In this document: positions 1-7,694 of the stretch, in pieces
Layout: each line of letters starts with the position of its first letter
How positions within the stretch are numbered: position 1 is the stretch's first letter
Source of the DNA: Candidatus Borkfalkia ceftriaxoniphila
Lineage (GTDB): Bacteria; Bacillota; Clostridia; Christensenellales; Borkfalkiaceae
Direction: 5' to 3'
DNA length: 64,000 bases
Assembly: GCF_004134775.1 (NCBI RefSeq)
Contig: NZ_SDOZ01000002.1
Location: forward strand, 491,740-555,739
Notes under the pieces: model-generated
Seen by the model: the letters and a program-made list of their open reading frames with translations, nothing else
Database searches by the model: none
What the model was told of the DNA's origin: nothing
Position numbers and translations under genes: made by a program

Positions 1-264
1 TCGGGTTGCAAGGACGATCTGCACGTATGCCCCACCGTGCGGCGCTGGACTGAAATTTACGATAAAATGAAAGCGGCGCGCGCGCCGTTTACGCTGAAAG
101 AACTGAATATCTGCGGCAAAGACCTCGTCGGAGAAATCGAGGACAGAAATATCGGCAGAATTTTGCACGCGCTTCTTTTGCAGTGCGCCAAAAATCCCGC
201 GCTCAATCGGCGCAATTATCTCTTGCAAGAGGTAAAACGGCTGGAAGAAACGGGAGAAATATAG
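1..264 (+). CDS. cca: CCA tRNA nucleotidyltransferase, C-terminal part (partial)
   Basis: The window opens inside this gene; the last 87 residues are visible and end in TAG at 262-264. The enzyme adds or repairs the 3' CCA of tRNAs. The visible part is the C-terminal RNA-binding region: a Phe-Thr-Leu-Lys-Glu-Leu segment, then an 'ICGKDLVGE' stretch, 'IGRILHALL' and an 'NPALNRRNYLL' tail, which follow the family pattern of '(L/I)xIxGxDL ... GxxIGxxLxxLLxxV ... P.LN'. The catalytic nucleotidyltransferase head lies upstream of the window, so its residues cannot be checked. rmuC starts 2 bases after the stop, so the two genes are probably cotranscribed. Confidence 0.8.
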   Translation, partial: SGCKDDLHVCPTVRRWTEIYDKMKAARAPFTLKELNICGKDLVGEIEDRNIGRILHALLLQCAKNPALNRRNYLLQEVKRLEETGEI

Positions 265-266
265 TC

Positions 267-1529
267 ATGGCGGAAATATTTTCGGCGATCGCCGTCGCGG
301 TGAGCGCGCTCACGCTGATCGTGGCGATCGTCATTTACAATAAAATAAAACTTTTTCCGACGCGCGGGGGCACTTCGGACGACACGTACAGACTCGAACA
401 GAAACTGGATAAGATCGGGTACCTCACCGAAAACAACGCGCAGAATATGCAGGGCTTCGCCGAATATTCGGCGAAAAACCAGAGCGCGCAACTGGCGGGC
501 ATGCAGGCGAAAATGGACGAACTGAACCGCCTGACCGAACAGCGCCTGAACGACATTTCGCGCACGCTCGCGGGCGAGATCAAATACATGAGCGAGCAGA
601 ACGCCAAAAATCTGGAACAGATACGCCAGACGGTGGACGAAAAACTCTCCTCCACGCTGGAAAACCGCCTGAACAAATCCTATTCGCTCATTAACGAACG
701 GCTGGAAGCGGTGTACAAGGGCATCGGGGAAGTGCAGCAGCTGGCGGGCAGCGTTTCGGATATCAAGAAAGTATTCACGAACGTAAAACTGCGCGGCACC
801 TGGGGCGAAGTGCAACTTTCGGCGCTGTTGGAACAGATGCTTTCCCCCAACCAATACCGCGCCAACGTGCGCATCAATCCCCTCGACAACGCCGTGGTGG
901 AATTCGCCGTGCTCCTCCCTTCCCGCGAGGACGAAACGGTGTATCTGCCCGTAGACAGCAAATTCCCCGTCGAGGAATATCAAAGGCTCATCGACGCGGG
1001 CGACGCCATGAACAAGGAAGCGGCGGACAAGGCGCTGAAAAATCTGGAACGCGCCCTCAAATTGCAGGCGGACACTATCGCGAAAAAGTATATTCTGCCG
1101 CCGCTCACCGCGGACTTCGCCATCATGTTCCTGCCGCTGGAAGGGCTGTACGCCGAAACGCTGAAAATACCCGGGCTGAGCGAGTATTTCGCCTCGCGCC
1201 GCATCATGGCGTGCGGCCCCACAAACTTCGGCGCGCTTCTGACCACTTTACAGATCGGTTACAAGACCGCCGCCATCGAAAAGCGTTCGGGCGAATTGTG
1301 GGAACTGCTGTCCGCGTTCAAGCACGAATTCGGAAACTTCGTCAAAATACTGGAAAAGACGCAGAAAAAATTACAAGAGGCGCAGGACACCATCGAGAGC
1401 GCCGCCAAAAAGACGCGCACCATAGAAAGAAAACTGAAAAACGTGGCGGAGATCTCCCCGTCGCGCGCAGATCTGCTGTTAGGCGACGGCGACGACGAGC
1501 CCGACGGCGGCGAGAACGAAGTTACCTGA
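267..1529 (+). CDS. rmuC: DNA recombination protein RmuC
   Basis: The protein is 420 aa. The ATG at 267 is chosen because it directly follows the cca stop and has a GGGAG about ten bases upstream; an in-frame start at 183 would overlap cca. The layout is that of RmuC: one N-terminal membrane segment (about residues 3-24), a long coiled coil (about 45-170, rich in Glu/Lys/Gln heptads), then the conserved RmuC core with 'RGTWGEVQLSALLEQML', 'LPVDSKFPVEEYQRL' and 'ASRRIMACGPTNFGALL'. The family is related to PD-(D/E)XK nucleases and limits DNA inversions at short inverted repeats. The last 40 residues are charged and acidic. It probably acts as a membrane-anchored nuclease-like factor. Confidence 0.92.
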   Translation: MAEIFSAIAVAVSALTLIVAIVIYNKIKLFPTRGGTSDDTYRLEQKLDKIGYLTENNAQNMQGFAEYSAKNQSAQLAGMQAKMDELNRLTEQRLNDISRTLAGEIKYMSEQNAKNLEQIRQTVDEKLSSTLENRLNKSYSLINERLEAVYKGIGEVQQLAGSVSDIKKVFTNVKLRGTWGEVQLSALLEQMLSPNQYRANVRINPLDNAVVEFAVLLPSREDETVYLPVDSKFPVEEYQRLIDAGDAMNKEAADKALKNLERALKLQADTIAKKYILPPLTADFAIMFLPLEGLYAETLKIPGLSEYFASRRIMACGPTNFGALLTTLQIGYKTAAIEKRSGELWELLSAFKHEFGNFVKILEKTQKKLQEAQDTIESAAKKTRTIERKLKNVAEISPSRADLLLGDGDDEPDGGENEVT

Positions 1530-1549
1530 AATTTACTCTATGCAATAGA

Positions 1550-1578
1550 TTGCATTCGCAGACGTTTTATAATATAAT
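1550..1578 (+). promoter_or_regulatory. Sigma-A type promoter before the 111-aa gene
   Basis: TTGCAT at 1550-1555 and TATAAT at 1573-1578 are separated by 17 bases; a second overlapping TATAAT lies at 1568-1573. The -10 box ends only six bases before the ATG at 1585, so transcription would begin at or next to the start codon. Confidence 0.6.
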
Positions 1579-1584
1579 ATAGAT

Positions 1585-1920
1585 ATGAAAATACGCAAGA
1601 TCACCGCGGCGACCGCGGAAGAAGAACAGATCATACAGCGGCTTTTTGCGCTGAACGAAACGAACGCGCCCTTTTCGGAAACAAAAGTGCAGGGCGCGAA
1701 TATTTTTCAGGGAGACGGGATCGTGTACGCGTCCTCTCCCAGACGCTTTAAACTCTTTACAAAAACGCGCGACGTTCTGCTCGTGCGCGAGGGCGAGGGG
1801 CACTTTAAGTGGGCGCGCGGCGAAATGGATTTCCGCTGCGGCGAAGCGTTTGAAATAGAACAAGCGGGCGAATACGAGGTAAACGGAAAATGCGTTTTCG
1901 CCGTTTACCGCCAAAAATAA
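1585..1920 (+). CDS. Hypothetical small protein, possibly cupin-like
   Basis: The protein is 111 aa and I do not recognise its family. The second half alternates short strands and turns ('LLVREGEGHFKWARGEMDF', 'GEAFEIEQAGEYEVNGKC'), which is compatible with a small cupin or jelly-roll fold, but the metal-binding His/Glu set of true cupins is not evident. No signal peptide or membrane segment is visible. There is no purine-rich ribosome binding site before the ATG and the promoter sits directly on the start, so the mRNA may be leaderless. The stop lies 14 bases before the next gene, whose own AAGGAGG is in the gap, so the two may share a transcript. Confidence 0.6.
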   Translation: MKIRKITAATAEEEQIIQRLFALNETNAPFSETKVQGANIFQGDGIVYASSPRRFKLFTKTRDVLLVREGEGHFKWARGEMDFRCGEAFEIEQAGEYEVNGKCVFAVYRQK

Positions 1921-1934
1921 AAGGAGGAAAAGAT

Positions 1935-4646
1935 ATGGTCAAGGCAAACGTCATTCCGGGTAAATTTTTATCCTGTCTGTTGGGAATTTTCATCGGCATA
2001 TTGCTCACACTCGGCGGGCTGGTCGGTGGCGGGTTTTACGTGTATAAAAACGTCAAGGTAGGTTCGCTTCTCGGGCTGCTGCCGCAGGAAACCGACAACT
2101 GGCTCTCGGACGAATACGCGCAAAACACCATCGAAGGTCTGGTCAAAGAATTACAGAGTTTGGCAAACGGCGACATCACTTTGGAAAAAGTCGCCCAGAT
2201 TTCCCCTGCCGCCGGCGACAAGATCGACGAGGTGCTCGACAACGTCAATCAGAACGGCATCGTCACGCTCGATCGGGACGCGCTCTATAAGACGCCGATC
2301 AATCAACTTACGTCCAACCTCATGGACGTCGTCATCATCACATCTACGCTCGATTCCCTTTCGGAAACGATGAATTTCGCCTTGCCCGATATGCCCCTCA
2401 TCACGGGCGGCGGGCAGGATAAGGAAGTATGGGTATACACCGCCGTCAACGACAACGAAACGCACACCATCGACAAGGCGATCGCCCTCGGCGACTATAC
2501 CTATTATACCAGGAGTTCGAAATACGAGCGGGTTACCGAAGAAAAAATCACGTCCCTCTATTCTCTTTCGGGCGTTGTCACGGACGAAAACGGATACCTC
2601 AAAAAGGACGGCAAATTCATCTACGCACGCGACGTCGTGCAGGGGGATTCGGGCGAAACCTATCGCTATACCAAACTCGAACGGGATAGCAAACTCATCG
2701 ATGCGGCCGACGGCGAAACGTATACGTTCCTGACCGATCAGTTATTTTTCAAGAACGGCCCCGACGGCGAATATACGAAACTTACTTTGACAGACGGCGG
2801 AAGCCGCACTGTGTATGCCGTTCCCTCCGCCTACGCCTATCGCCTGCTGTACGCCGAACAGGGTGACGGATACGTGCTCGCCACCAAAACGGACGAGGGC
2901 GGCAATCCCGTTTCGGGCAGCGGCGGCTTTGAAATTTTAACGCAGTTCGAAAACGTGCACCTGTTCGCGGAAACGGACGTTTACGACGAGGTCACGGAGC
3001 CGACCGAAGAGATCGTTCGAAACAATCTTCTCTTTGTCAAGACGGACGGCATCGGTTCCCTTCCCGTCAATTACGGCATCACGGCGCTCTCGGGCGCGCT
3101 CGACGTCAATACGCTCACCCTCAACAAAGTGGGCGAATACTTCGGCATTTCGCTTACGAACGACATTTTAAAAGAAATCACCGACGTCCCCCTCGGCTAT
3201 ATGTCCGAATCCATGCAGGACGCCATGCAGAACATTCAACTTGCCTCCGTACTCAAACTCGACGGTTCGAGCAGTTCCATTTTACTGTACCTCGCCTACG
3301 GCGAAAAAGGGATCGATTATACGGTGGGCGCGGACAATCAGATCGTACCCGTCAACGAACCCAAAACCATTACCGAAGTCATGAACTCCATCGACACCAT
3401 CAAGATCGGCAACATCGTCGAGATCGATGAAAATTCCCATTCGCTCATGCAGGCGATACAGGACTGGTCGATCGACGATTTCGGCAAGGCGGATAAGATC
3501 AATTCGCTCAAACTGGGCGACGTCATCGCCGTGACCGAAGATTCGCCGCAAATTTTGAAAGCGCTGAAAAACGTGACGCTTGGCGGTTTCTCCGAGGCGA
3601 TCGACGCGCTGACGCTCGAAGATATGCTCGGCGAAATCGAAGAGAGCAACACCATTTTGTACGCGCTCAAAGACTGCACCATCAATACGCTCGCCTCCTC
3701 TATCGGCAGCCTCGCCGTGCAGGACCTGTTTGCAAACGACATTTACGAATACCATAAACTGAGCGAAAACGAAGATTTCTCAAAATATCCGAACGATCAA
3801 CTGTTCGTATGGGAAGACGGCAGATATCAGCCGTACGATCCTTCCAGACACGACGCGGACGCGGTGTACGCGCGCTATCCGATCGGCTACGACGGAACCA
3901 ACTATATCAGCGGCTACGAAAATATTCCTCTGTACGCATATAAAGACGGCGAATACGTACTTGCGACTGAAACGACAGGCTGGAAACTGCCCGTCGGCGC
4001 CGCAAACACAAACTACTATTACCGCGATACGAACGGCAAATACGTGCTTGCTGAAACGCAGAACGGTGTGTACACGCACGCCGTGCTCTACTACCTCGAC
4101 GCGCAGGAAGAACTTGCGGAAATACAACTTGTGCCCGCGGAACTTTCGATCAAGGCGGAATTTAAAACATCCGTGCTCTATTCGAAGTTCAAATTCGCTG
4201 TAAACGACGGCGGCTACGACTTTGCCAACCTCTACTATTTCGATTACGACAATTCAGCCTTTAAGCGCGTGGAAACGACGTACGATATCAAAACGGGCAA
4301 ATATACGGTTTCCGCCGATGACGCGGATAAGACTCTGTACACCCACGGCAAGGCCGTCGGCGTATGGAAATACCTGCTCACGGATAAAGACGGAATGGAA
4401 ATGATCTGCACGGTCAACAACATCGGATCGCTCGTCGCCAACGTGAGTTATAACGTGAACAACACGAAACTCAAAGATCTGAATGCGGACGGACTCATCA
4501 AAGTGAATTCGGCAAGCGGCGCGGACATTTTCGGTACGCGCATTCCCGCGATCATCTCGCCCACGCATATAGAAACGACGCTGGGAGAACTCACCATCGG
4601 GGACGCGATCAACGTAATCGTGGACGCCCTCAAAATGCTGCCGTAA
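1935..4646 (+). CDS. Membrane-anchored extracellular repeat protein, unknown function
   Basis: The protein is 903 aa. ATG 1935 is chosen because AAGGAGG (1921-1927) sits seven bases upstream; the longer frame to 1890 would overlap the previous gene. An N-terminal hydrophobic, glycine-rich helix (about residues 10-36) with no lipobox suggests a signal anchor with the rest outside the cell. The body is not recognisable. Two repeat types can be seen. Degenerate 34-36 residue units begin at about residues 491, 527, 561 and 595 (e.g. 'LGDVIAVTEDSPQILKALK' and 'LEDMLGEIEESNTILYALK'). Shorter Tyr-rich beta units of the type 'Y-x-K-D-G-x-Y-V-L-A' occur around residues 180-330 and 615-780. Few cysteines are present. 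A strong terminator follows. It could be a surface structural or adhesion protein; this is inference from architecture only. Confidence 0.75.
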   Translation: MVKANVIPGKFLSCLLGIFIGILLTLGGLVGGGFYVYKNVKVGSLLGLLPQETDNWLSDEYAQNTIEGLVKELQSLANGDITLEKVAQISPAAGDKIDEVLDNVNQNGIVTLDRDALYKTPINQLTSNLMDVVIITSTLDSLSETMNFALPDMPLITGGGQDKEVWVYTAVNDNETHTIDKAIALGDYTYYTRSSKYERVTEEKITSLYSLSGVVTDENGYLKKDGKFIYARDVVQGDSGETYRYTKLERDSKLIDAADGETYTFLTDQLFFKNGPDGEYTKLTLTDGGSRTVYAVPSAYAYRLLYAEQGDGYVLATKTDEGGNPVSGSGGFEILTQFENVHLFAETDVYDEVTEPTEEIVRNNLLFVKTDGIGSLPVNYGITALSGALDVNTLTLNKVGEYFGISLTNDILKEITDVPLGYMSESMQDAMQNIQLASVLKLDGSSSSILLYLAYGEKGIDYTVGADNQIVPVNEPKTITEVMNSIDTIKIGNIVEIDENSHSLMQAIQDWSIDDFGKADKINSLKLGDVIAVTEDSPQILKALKNVTLGGFSEAIDALTLEDMLGEIEESNTILYALKDCTINTLASSIGSLAVQDLFANDIYEYHKLSENEDFSKYPNDQLFVWEDGRYQPYDPSRHDADAVYARYPIGYDGTNYISGYENIPLYAYKDGEYVLATETTGWKLPVGAANTNYYYRDTNGKYVLAETQNGVYTHAVLYYLDAQEELAEIQLVPAELSIKAEFKTSVLYSKFKFAVNDGGYDFANLYYFDYDNSAFKRVETTYDIKTGKYTVSADDADKTLYTHGKAVGVWKYLLTDKDGMEMICTVNNIGSLVANVSYNVNNTKLKDLNADGLIKVNSASGADIFGTRIPAIISPTHIETTLGELTIGDAINVIVDALKMLP

Positions 4647-4655
4647 TTAAAATAT

Positions 4656-4687
4656 GAGCGCGGAAAGAAATTTCCGCGCTCTTTTTT
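4656..4687 (+). terminator. Intrinsic terminator after the 903-aa gene
   Basis: An 11-bp perfect stem (4656-4666 with 4671-4681) closes a GAAA loop and is followed by six T. It separates the surface-protein gene from the rpsF operon. Confidence 0.9.
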
Positions 4688-4706
4688 GAAAAAACGGCAA
4701 ATAAAG

Positions 4707-4735
4707 TTGACGGACAAGCCGAAAAGAAGTATAAT
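4707..4735 (+). promoter_or_regulatory. Promoter of the rpsF-ssb-rpsR operon
   Basis: TTGACG at 4707-4712 and a perfect TATAAT at 4730-4735 have a 17-base spacer. Transcription would start near 4742, giving a leader of about 65 bases before rpsF. Confidence 0.88.
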
Positions 4736-4740
4736 ATTAA

Positions 4741-4800
4741 ATGCACAAAGTGCGCAAACCTTGCATATCTTTTTCAGATATGCCGAATAAGACCGGGAGG
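4741..4800 (+). promoter_or_regulatory. rpsF leader with hairpin and CCG, possible S6:S18 autoregulatory site
   Basis: The leader contains a perfect 8-bp hairpin (4763-4770 with 4776-4783, loop TTTTC) directly followed by a CCG, and then by ACCGGGAGG, which is the rpsF ribosome binding region. Many bacterial rpsF mRNAs carry a leader that binds the S6:S18 complex and shows an unpaired CCG; the position and the CCG fit that idea. The match was made by eye and the covariance model was not tested. Confidence 0.4.
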
Positions 4801-4807
4801 TGAAAAC

Positions 4808-5089
4808 ATGAAATACGAAATGCTCTATCTGATCGACTCCTCGATCGCGGAAGACGCGAGAGAAGCGTTGATCGCCAAATTTGAAGGGCTCGTCGCCAGC
4901 CTTGGCGGCAAGGTTCTTTCCACCGATAAGTGGGGCGTAAAGAAACTGGCTTACCCTATCGATTACAAGAGCGACGCTTTCTACGTTCTGATGACGTTCG
5001 AGGCTGACGGTTCTTCCATCAAAGAACTGGACAGAGTCTGCGGCATTACGGACGGCGTATTGAGAAGAATGATCACGAAAGCGAACTGA
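4808..5089 (+). CDS. rpsF: 30S ribosomal protein S6
   Basis: The protein is 93 aa, normal for S6. It starts with 'MKYEMLYLIDSSI', carries 'DKWGVKKLAYPIDYKSDAFY' in the centre and ends near 'DGVLRRMITK', all typical of S6. It binds 16S rRNA as a heterodimer with S18 on the platform of the small subunit. GGGAGGTG lies just upstream of the ATG. ssb follows after 12 bases and rpsR after that, the usual Bacillota arrangement, so all three are on one transcript from the promoter at 4707-4735. Confidence 0.97.
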   Translation: MKYEMLYLIDSSIAEDAREALIAKFEGLVASLGGKVLSTDKWGVKKLAYPIDYKSDAFYVLMTFEADGSSIKELDRVCGITDGVLRRMITKAN

Positions 5090-5101
5090 TCGGAGAAAAT
5101 C

Positions 5102-5515
5102 ATGAACAAAGTTTTTTTAATTGGTAATTTGACGCGCGACCCCGAACTTTCGGAAACCGCGAGCGGCATCAGCGTTTGCCGTTTCGCCATTGCGGTCAAC
5201 CGCAGATTCTCTTCCGCCGACGCGGAGAGACAGACCGACTTTTTTAACGTGACGGCATGGCGCGGTCAGGCGGAAAACATCGCGAAGTTTACCAAAAAGG
5301 GAAGCAAAGTAGCGGTTGCGGGCAGTATTCAGATCCGCAACTACGAGGACAGCCAGGGACAGAAACGCACCGCGGTTGACGTTGTTGCGGACGAAGTGGA
5401 GTTTTTATCTGCGAGAAACGCGGATTCCGACGGCGGTTCGGATTTTTCCGCGCCCGCTCCCAAGAAAAAACCCACCCTGCAAGCGTTCGACGACGATTCG
5501 GATATCCCGTTTTAA
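5102..5515 (+). CDS. ssb: Single-stranded DNA-binding protein
   Basis: The protein is 137 aa. The N-terminal OB fold covers about residues 1-105 ('MNKVFLIGNLTRDPELSET', 'FFNVTAWRGQAENIAKFTKKG', 'GSIQIRNYEDSQGQKRTAVDVV'). A short Pro/Ala/Lys-rich linker leads to an acidic tip ending 'DDDSDIPF', the conserved docking tail for replication and repair partners. The linker is shorter than in most SSBs (usually about 160-175 aa). It lies between rpsF and rpsR, as in Bacillus, and is expected to coat single-stranded DNA at forks. Confidence 0.97.
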   Translation: MNKVFLIGNLTRDPELSETASGISVCRFAIAVNRRFSSADAERQTDFFNVTAWRGQAENIAKFTKKGSKVAVAGSIQIRNYEDSQGQKRTAVDVVADEVEFLSARNADSDGGSDFSAPAPKKKPTLQAFDDDSDIPF

Positions 5516-5532
5516 TGAATTAAGGAGTTATT

Positions 5533-5778
5533 ATGGAAGAGAAGACCGTAAAAAAGCCTATGAGAAAGCCTGCGCGCAGGAAAGTTTGCGCTTTCTGTGC
5601 GGAAAAGGTCGAGGTGATCGATTATAAGGACGTGAACCGCCTGAAAAAATATGTGACCGAGGGCGGCAAGATCCTTCCCAGAAGAATGAGCGGCGTCTGC
5701 GCCATGCATCAGAGAGAACTCTCCAATGCCATCAAAAGAGCGCGCATCGTAGCCCTTCTCCCCTTCAAAGGCGAGTAA
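5533..5778 (+). CDS. rpsR: 30S ribosomal protein S18
   Basis: The protein is 81 aa, with a Lys/Arg-rich N-terminus and then '[19 protein letters not shown]', '[19 protein letters not shown]' and '[16 protein letters not shown]', a clear S18. The CxxC near the start and the later C-x-x-H suggest a zinc-binding form. The ribosome binding site AAGGAG is at 5521-5526. It is the last gene of the rpsF operon and is closed by a strong terminator. S18 partners S6 on the platform of the small subunit. Confidence 0.97.
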   Translation: MEEKTVKKPMRKPARRKVCAFCAEKVEVIDYKDVNRLKKYVTEGGKILPRRMSGVCAMHQRELSNAIKRARIVALLPFKGE

Positions 5779-5793
5779 AAACACAAATAGTGA

Positions 5794-5825
5794 AAGCCCC
5801 GTATCTTCGGATACGGGGCTTTTTA
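5794..5825 (+). terminator. Intrinsic terminator of the rpsF-ssb-rpsR operon
   Basis: A 12-bp perfect stem (5794-5805 with 5810-5821) with a TTCG tetraloop is followed by a T run. Confidence 0.92.
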
Positions 5826-5940
5826 CGTCCTGTGAACGGGCACACACATGAATCGAAACGCACGTAATGATAAATCCGCCGTTTTCGGTGCAGAATCGTG
5901 CCCGTATGCGCCGCAAAGCATATGCAAAGCGGCGGCAGAA

Positions 5941-5975
5941 AACAAAACGCCCCCGCAGGCAATGCCTGGGGGGCG
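5941..5975 (-). terminator. Intrinsic terminator of the 45-aa gene
   Basis: A GC-rich stem (5948-5960 with 5964-5975, one bulge) closes an AAT loop. On the minus strand it is followed by TTTTGTT. It lies 23 bases beyond the stop of the small gene on the same strand. Confidence 0.8.
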
Positions 5976-5997
5976 CCGTTCAGTGCGTTACAGCGAC

Positions 5998-6135
5998 CTA
6001 TTCGGAAACGCTGACCTTTACCTGCTTTCCGTCAAGAAATGTAAGGAGCAAGTCTGTTTCATTCTTTTCGATTTTTGCAACAAATTCGTCTTCGAACAAA
6101 ACCTTTAAGTAATCGACAAATTCATTCAATTTCAT
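5998..6135 (-). CDS. Hypothetical 45-aa protein
   Basis: The start is ATG at 6135 (minus), with a perfect AAGGAGG eight bases upstream; the in-frame extension to 6294 has no such site and is AT-rich leader. The product is small and acidic, 'MKLNEFVDYLKVLFEDEF' followed by an alternating 'LLLTFLDGKQVKVSVSE' end, probably a helix plus a beta hairpin. There is no membrane segment and I recognise no family. A TATAAT-like box lies about 70 bases upstream (minus strand, near 6204-6210) without a clear -35. A strong terminator follows. The gene looks monocistronic and real on the basis of start and stop signals only. Confidence 0.55.
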   Translation of the reverse strand: MKLNEFVDYLKVLFEDEFVAKIEKNETDLLLTFLDGKQVKVSVSE

Positions 6136-6340
6136 TGTTATGTACCTCCTTGAAATTTTGTCGGTTGATTTGGACGTCAATGTTTTCATCCATGCATTTA
6201 TTATATAACAAAATTTCCGTTTGGCACTGTCTATTAATGTTTGATAAACTCTTGTTTTGTCCCTTTTTGTCGAAAACTTCTCGCGGAGATCCATTATCTC
6301 CCATTCTTCGTCAAAACAAACAAAAATGCATCACGATATT

Positions 6341-7030
6341 TCAGTCTATGTAAACAAATTCTATGCGGATTTTGGCGAAACGCCCGAACAGGCGGGAAAT
6401 CTGCCCCTCCATGCTGCGGGGCAGGATCACGCGAGTCAACTTTTTACAGCCCGCAAAGACTTTCCTTCCAACTTTCGGGATAAACCGCGCGATCGTGACT
6501 TCTCTGAGCGCCGCACAATTTGCGAATGCCTTAGAGCAGAGCGTATTTACGCCTTCAAGCCGCACGCGCACGAGTTGCGGACAGCACGAAAAGGCTTTTT
6601 TGCCGATCGTCGCCACTTCGGGGGCAAACGACACCCTGCCGACGAGCGCATCTTTATACGCGGCTTTCTTTGCGACGATCTTCACCTCGTCGGGCACGCG
6701 GGCGGCTTCGCCCGAATTGCGGGCGCGATAGCGCACGAGAACGCCGTCCCTGACCGTTGCGCCCGCAAGCAAAGCGCGCTCTTCTTCCGCGCCGTCGCTT
6801 TCGAAAGAATCGGACGCGGCGCGCCCCTCGGCAAAGCCGTAATTGGACGCCACGATGCCGACGCGTTGCTGTAAAGAGGAGAGCACCGTGTAAATGCCTT
6901 TGCCCTTTTCCGTCTTTTGTCCGAGATCGTAGATCTTACCGCAGTACGGGCAGACCGCTCTGCCGCCGCCTTCGGAAATTTTTAAATTCGCGCCGCACGT
7001 TTCGCACACGAGTTGCGTCTTTTTTTCCAT
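6341..7030 (-). CDS. Leucine-rich-repeat (BspA-like) protein with N-terminal zinc ribbon
   Basis: The protein is 229 aa. Residues 7-35 form a zinc ribbon (C-E-T-C ... C-P-Y-C). After a linker, residues about 115-215 hold BspA/LRR_5-type repeats: 'VPDEVKIVAKKAAYKD', 'VSFAPEVATIGKKAFSCCP', 'VRLEGVNTLCSKAFANCA' and 'ARFIPKVGRKVFAGCKKL'. It has no signal peptide, so it is likely cytosolic, unlike most BspA surface proteins. It is the last gene of the run radC-gltX-kinase-regulator and starts 16 bases after the response regulator. Its role is unknown; the linkage suggests, but does not show, a connection with the two-component system. Confidence 0.75.
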   Translation of the reverse strand: MEKKTQLVCETCGANLKISEGGGRAVCPYCGKIYDLGQKTEKGKGIYTVLSSLQQRVGIVASNYGFAEGRAASDSFESDGAEEERALLAGATVRDGVLVRYRARNSGEAARVPDEVKIVAKKAAYKDALVGRVSFAPEVATIGKKAFSCCPQLVRVRLEGVNTLCSKAFANCAALREVTIARFIPKVGRKVFAGCKKLTRVILPRSMEGQISRLFGRFAKIRIEFVYID

Positions 7031-7046
7031 ATTCTTCGCCCCCCGA

Positions 7047-7694
7047 TCAGCCGCCCAGGGTCTTTTTCATCTTGACGATCGCGTCGCTCCTGTTCTCGCC
7101 GCCCACTTTCAGGTAAATGGCGCTGATATAATTGCGCGCCGTACCCTCGGACAAATTCAGTGCCGAGGCGATCTGACGGTTGTTGAACCCCTCGTAGATC
7201 ATGATGGCGATCTCCACTTCCCTATCGGAGAGATTATATTCCTTCTTTAAGCGTATTTCGCGGTCGGAAGTGACCATTTTAGCCGCGTCGGTGATCTTCT
7301 TGGCTATCTTTGCGGGGAGAATGGTATCGCCCGCGTAGGCGTTCTTTACGGCGCTTATCAGCGAATCCGCCGAAATATCTTTCAGAAGGTATCCGCTCGC
7401 GCCGCCCGCGATGGCACTTAATATATAATCGCTGTCGTCAAAGGTGGTGAGCATGATCACTTTTACTCCGGGATAACGTTTTTTGATCTCGCCCGTGGTG
7501 ACGACGCCGTTCATGTTGGGCATGCGGATATCCAGAAGCACCACGTCTGGCACTTCTTTTTCCATCTTTTCGAGCGCCTCTACCCCGTCCGACGCCACGG
7601 CGATGACGTCGAGTTCTTCGTCGGTCGCAAGCACCGTCTTGATGCCTTCGGACAAGATCACCTGATCGTCCACGATCATCACTTTAATTTTCAT
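7047..7694 (-). CDS. LuxR/NarL-family response regulator
   Basis: The protein is 215 aa. The start is ATG 7694 ('MKIKVMIVDDQ'); the longer frame adds only basic residues inside the kinase gene. The receiver domain covers residues 1-120, with acidic pocket Asp9/Asp10, phospho-acceptor Asp55 ('VVLLDIRMPN') and the conserved Thr region 'VIMLTTFDD'. The C-terminal LuxR-type helix-turn-helix spans about residues 150-205 ('LSDREVEIAIMIYEGFNNRQIA', written here as the consensus L-S-x-R-E-x-E region). It overlaps the upstream kinase gene by 11 bases, so the kinase is its obvious partner. It is a DNA-binding transcription regulator with unknown targets. Confidence 0.93.
   Translation of the reverse strand: MKIKVMIVDDQVILSEGIKTVLATDEELDVIAVASDGVEALEKMEKEVPDVVLLDIRMPNMNGVVTTGEIKKRYPGVKVIMLTTFDDSDYILSAIAGGASGYLLKDISADSLISAVKNAYAGDTILPAKIAKKITDAAKMVTSDREIRLKKEYNLSDREVEIAIMIYEGFNNRQIASALNLSEGTARNYISAIYLKVGGENRSDAIVKMKKTLGG

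Noticed and set aside
183..266. Earlier start for rmuC at 183
   Set aside because: It would overlap the end of cca by 82 bases and add residues that do not belong to the N-terminal membrane anchor.
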